A stretch of 16,889 nt of DNA from an uncultured Comamonadaceae bacterium (GTDB lineage: Bacteria > Pseudomonadota > Gammaproteobacteria > Burkholderiales > Burkholderiaceae). The translations under genes and the position numbers were made by a program. Every line of letters starts with the position of its first letter. Position 1 is the stretch's first letter. The DNA lies in assembly GCA_946482595.1 (NCBI GenBank), contig CAMLSD010000103.1, positions 1 through 16,889 on the forward strand. The letters run 5' to 3'. Shown here piece by piece: positions 15,995 to 16,889 of the stretch. Below the pieces are notes generated by a model that was not told the origin of the DNA, searched no databases, and was given only the letters and a program-made list of their open reading frames with translations.

Positions 15995-16889
15995 TGCAAG
16001 TGCGCCTGATCGCCCCCCTGGCCGCCGCCGTGCTGGCCGCCTGCTCGACGCCGGCCTCGCAGCCGCCATCGCAGGCGGCTGCGCAAGCTGCACCGGCAGC
16101 AGCCCCCGCGCCCCCGGTGGCGCCCGCGCCAGCGGCCGTGCCGGGCAGCTTTGCCGACAACCCGCTGGTCTACTTCGTCATCACCGACCGGTTTGCCAAC
16201 GGCAATCCGTCGAACGACAACAGCTACGGCCGCAAGCGCGAGCCCAATCCGCGCGACGACTTCGGCACCTTCCACGGTGGTGACCTCAAAGGGCTGACGA
16301 ACAAGCTGCGCGAGGGCTACTTCAAGGAACTCGGCGTCAACGCCCTGTGGATCACGGCGCCCTACGAGCAGATCCGGGGATGGGTGGTCGGTGGCGACAA
16401 GGAGTTCAAGCACTACGCCTACCACGGCTACTACGCGCTGGACTACACCGTGCTCGACCAGAACATGGGCACGCCGGACGAACTGCGCGAGATGGTCGAC
16501 ACCGCCCACGCCCAGGGCATCCGCGTGCTGTTCGACGTGGTGATGAACCACCCCGGCTACCTGGACATCCAGACTGCCCGCGACCTGGGCGTCAAGGTGC
16601 TGTGGCCGAACGCCGAAAACGCCACGCTGCGCAACTACCACTCGTTCATCGACTACAACAACTTCGCCTTTGGCGACTGGTGGGGCCGCGGCTGGGTGCG
16701 CGCCGGCCTGCCGGGCTACATCGACGGTGGGCGCGACGACCTCACGATGCAGCTGGCCTATCTGCCGGACTTCCGCACCGACAGCACCGAGGCCGTCAAG
16801 CTGCCGAAGTTCCTGGCCAGCAAGCCCGGCACCCGGGCCACCGACCTGCCCGACACCACCGTGCGCGGCTACCTGGTCAAGTGGCTGAC
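15994..16889 (+). CDS. MalS-like GH13 alpha-amylase lipoprotein, N-terminal part (cut by window end)
   Basis: Endo-acting amylase that shortens starch or maltodextrins outside the cytoplasmic membrane. 298 codons are in the window. The N-terminus has a lipobox LAAC with Cys17 followed by Ser, which predicts outer-membrane sorting. An Ala/Pro/Gln linker (18-50) comes next, and then the GH13 barrel from LVYFVITDRFANGN. The segments NALWITAPYEQIRGWV, HYAYHGYYALDYTVLDQNMG, DVVMNH (181-186, region I), WWGRGWVRAGLPGY and DDLTMQLAYLPDFRT match E. coli MalS (GH13 subfamily 19) closely. The window ends before the catalytic Asp and Glu, so activity cannot be confirmed. Unlike E. coli MalS, which is a soluble periplasmic protein, this one should be lipid-anchored. 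The ATG overlaps the CBM41 stop and has no strong ribosome binding site of its own. Confidence 0.9.
   Translation, partial: MQVRLIAPLAAAVLAACSTPASQPPSQAAAQAAPAAAPAPPVAPAPAAVPGSFADNPLVYFVITDRFANGNPSNDNSYGRKREPNPRDDFGTFHGGDLKGLTNKLREGYFKELGVNALWITAPYEQIRGWVVGGDKEFKHYAYHGYYALDYTVLDQNMGTPDELREMVDTAHAQGIRVLFDVVMNHPGYLDIQTARDLGVKVLWPNAENATLRNYHSFIDYNNFAFGDWWGRGWVRAGLPGYIDGGRDDLTMQLAYLPDFRTDSTEAVKLPKFLASKPGTRATDLPDTTVRGYLVKWL

Noticed and set aside
15548..16889. The CBM41 gene and the amylase as one gene broken by a frameshift
   Set aside because: The amylase has a complete lipoprotein signal directly at its ATG, and the CBM41 protein has its own signal peptide and natural-looking C-terminus, so they are two genes.

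Overview
The window comes from a GC-rich betaproteobacterium, most likely of the order Burkholderiales. The basis is the rimP-nusA-infB cluster, the alanine/proline-rich IF-2 N-terminus and the codon usage; the genus cannot be fixed from the sequence alone. No insertion sequences, CRISPR arrays, rRNA or tRNA genes are visible.

Left part (1-4783), housekeeping. The translation/transcription operon rimP-nusA-infB runs on the minus strand (3505 down past base 1; infB is cut by the window edge). Its leader (about 3570-3830) carries two candidate promoters and two intrinsic terminators and looks attenuated. Divergent from it is fabI (enoyl-ACP reductase), which ends at a strong terminator that works in both directions.

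Middle part (4856-7344). Two genes lie on the minus strand: glk (glucokinase) and, downstream of it, an exported protein of unknown function with a C-terminal SHOCT domain. A 507-base gap separates glk from the divergent maltoporin gene. This gap is less GC-rich than its flanks and holds several copies of a TGTAGT-type motif, including a near match to the HexR operator. It also holds an intrinsic terminator about 100 bases before the maltoporin start, which suggests a regulated leader.

Right part (7345-16889), a one-strand maltodextrin locus: lamB-like maltoporin, cytoplasmic GH13 alpha-glucosidase, malK, malE, malF, malG, a stand-alone secreted CBM41 (PUD) starch-binding protein, and a malS-like GH13 alpha-amylase lipoprotein cut by the right edge. 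The parts form a complete route. The amylase and binding module work on starch or maltodextrin outside the cytoplasmic membrane, LamB brings oligosaccharides across the outer membrane, and MalEFGK2 carries them across the inner membrane. The alpha-glucosidase then releases glucose, and Glk phosphorylates it. No malQ, malP, malZ or malT lies in the window, so this is a hydrolysis-plus-glucokinase variant of the enteric system. Several intercistronic hairpins (lamB/glucosidase, malE/malF) could set different mRNA levels along the operon.

The most interesting points are the free-standing CBM41 protein translationally coupled to a lipoprotein MalS, the HexR-like operator cluster between glk and lamB, and the two putative attenuator leaders (rimP and lamB).
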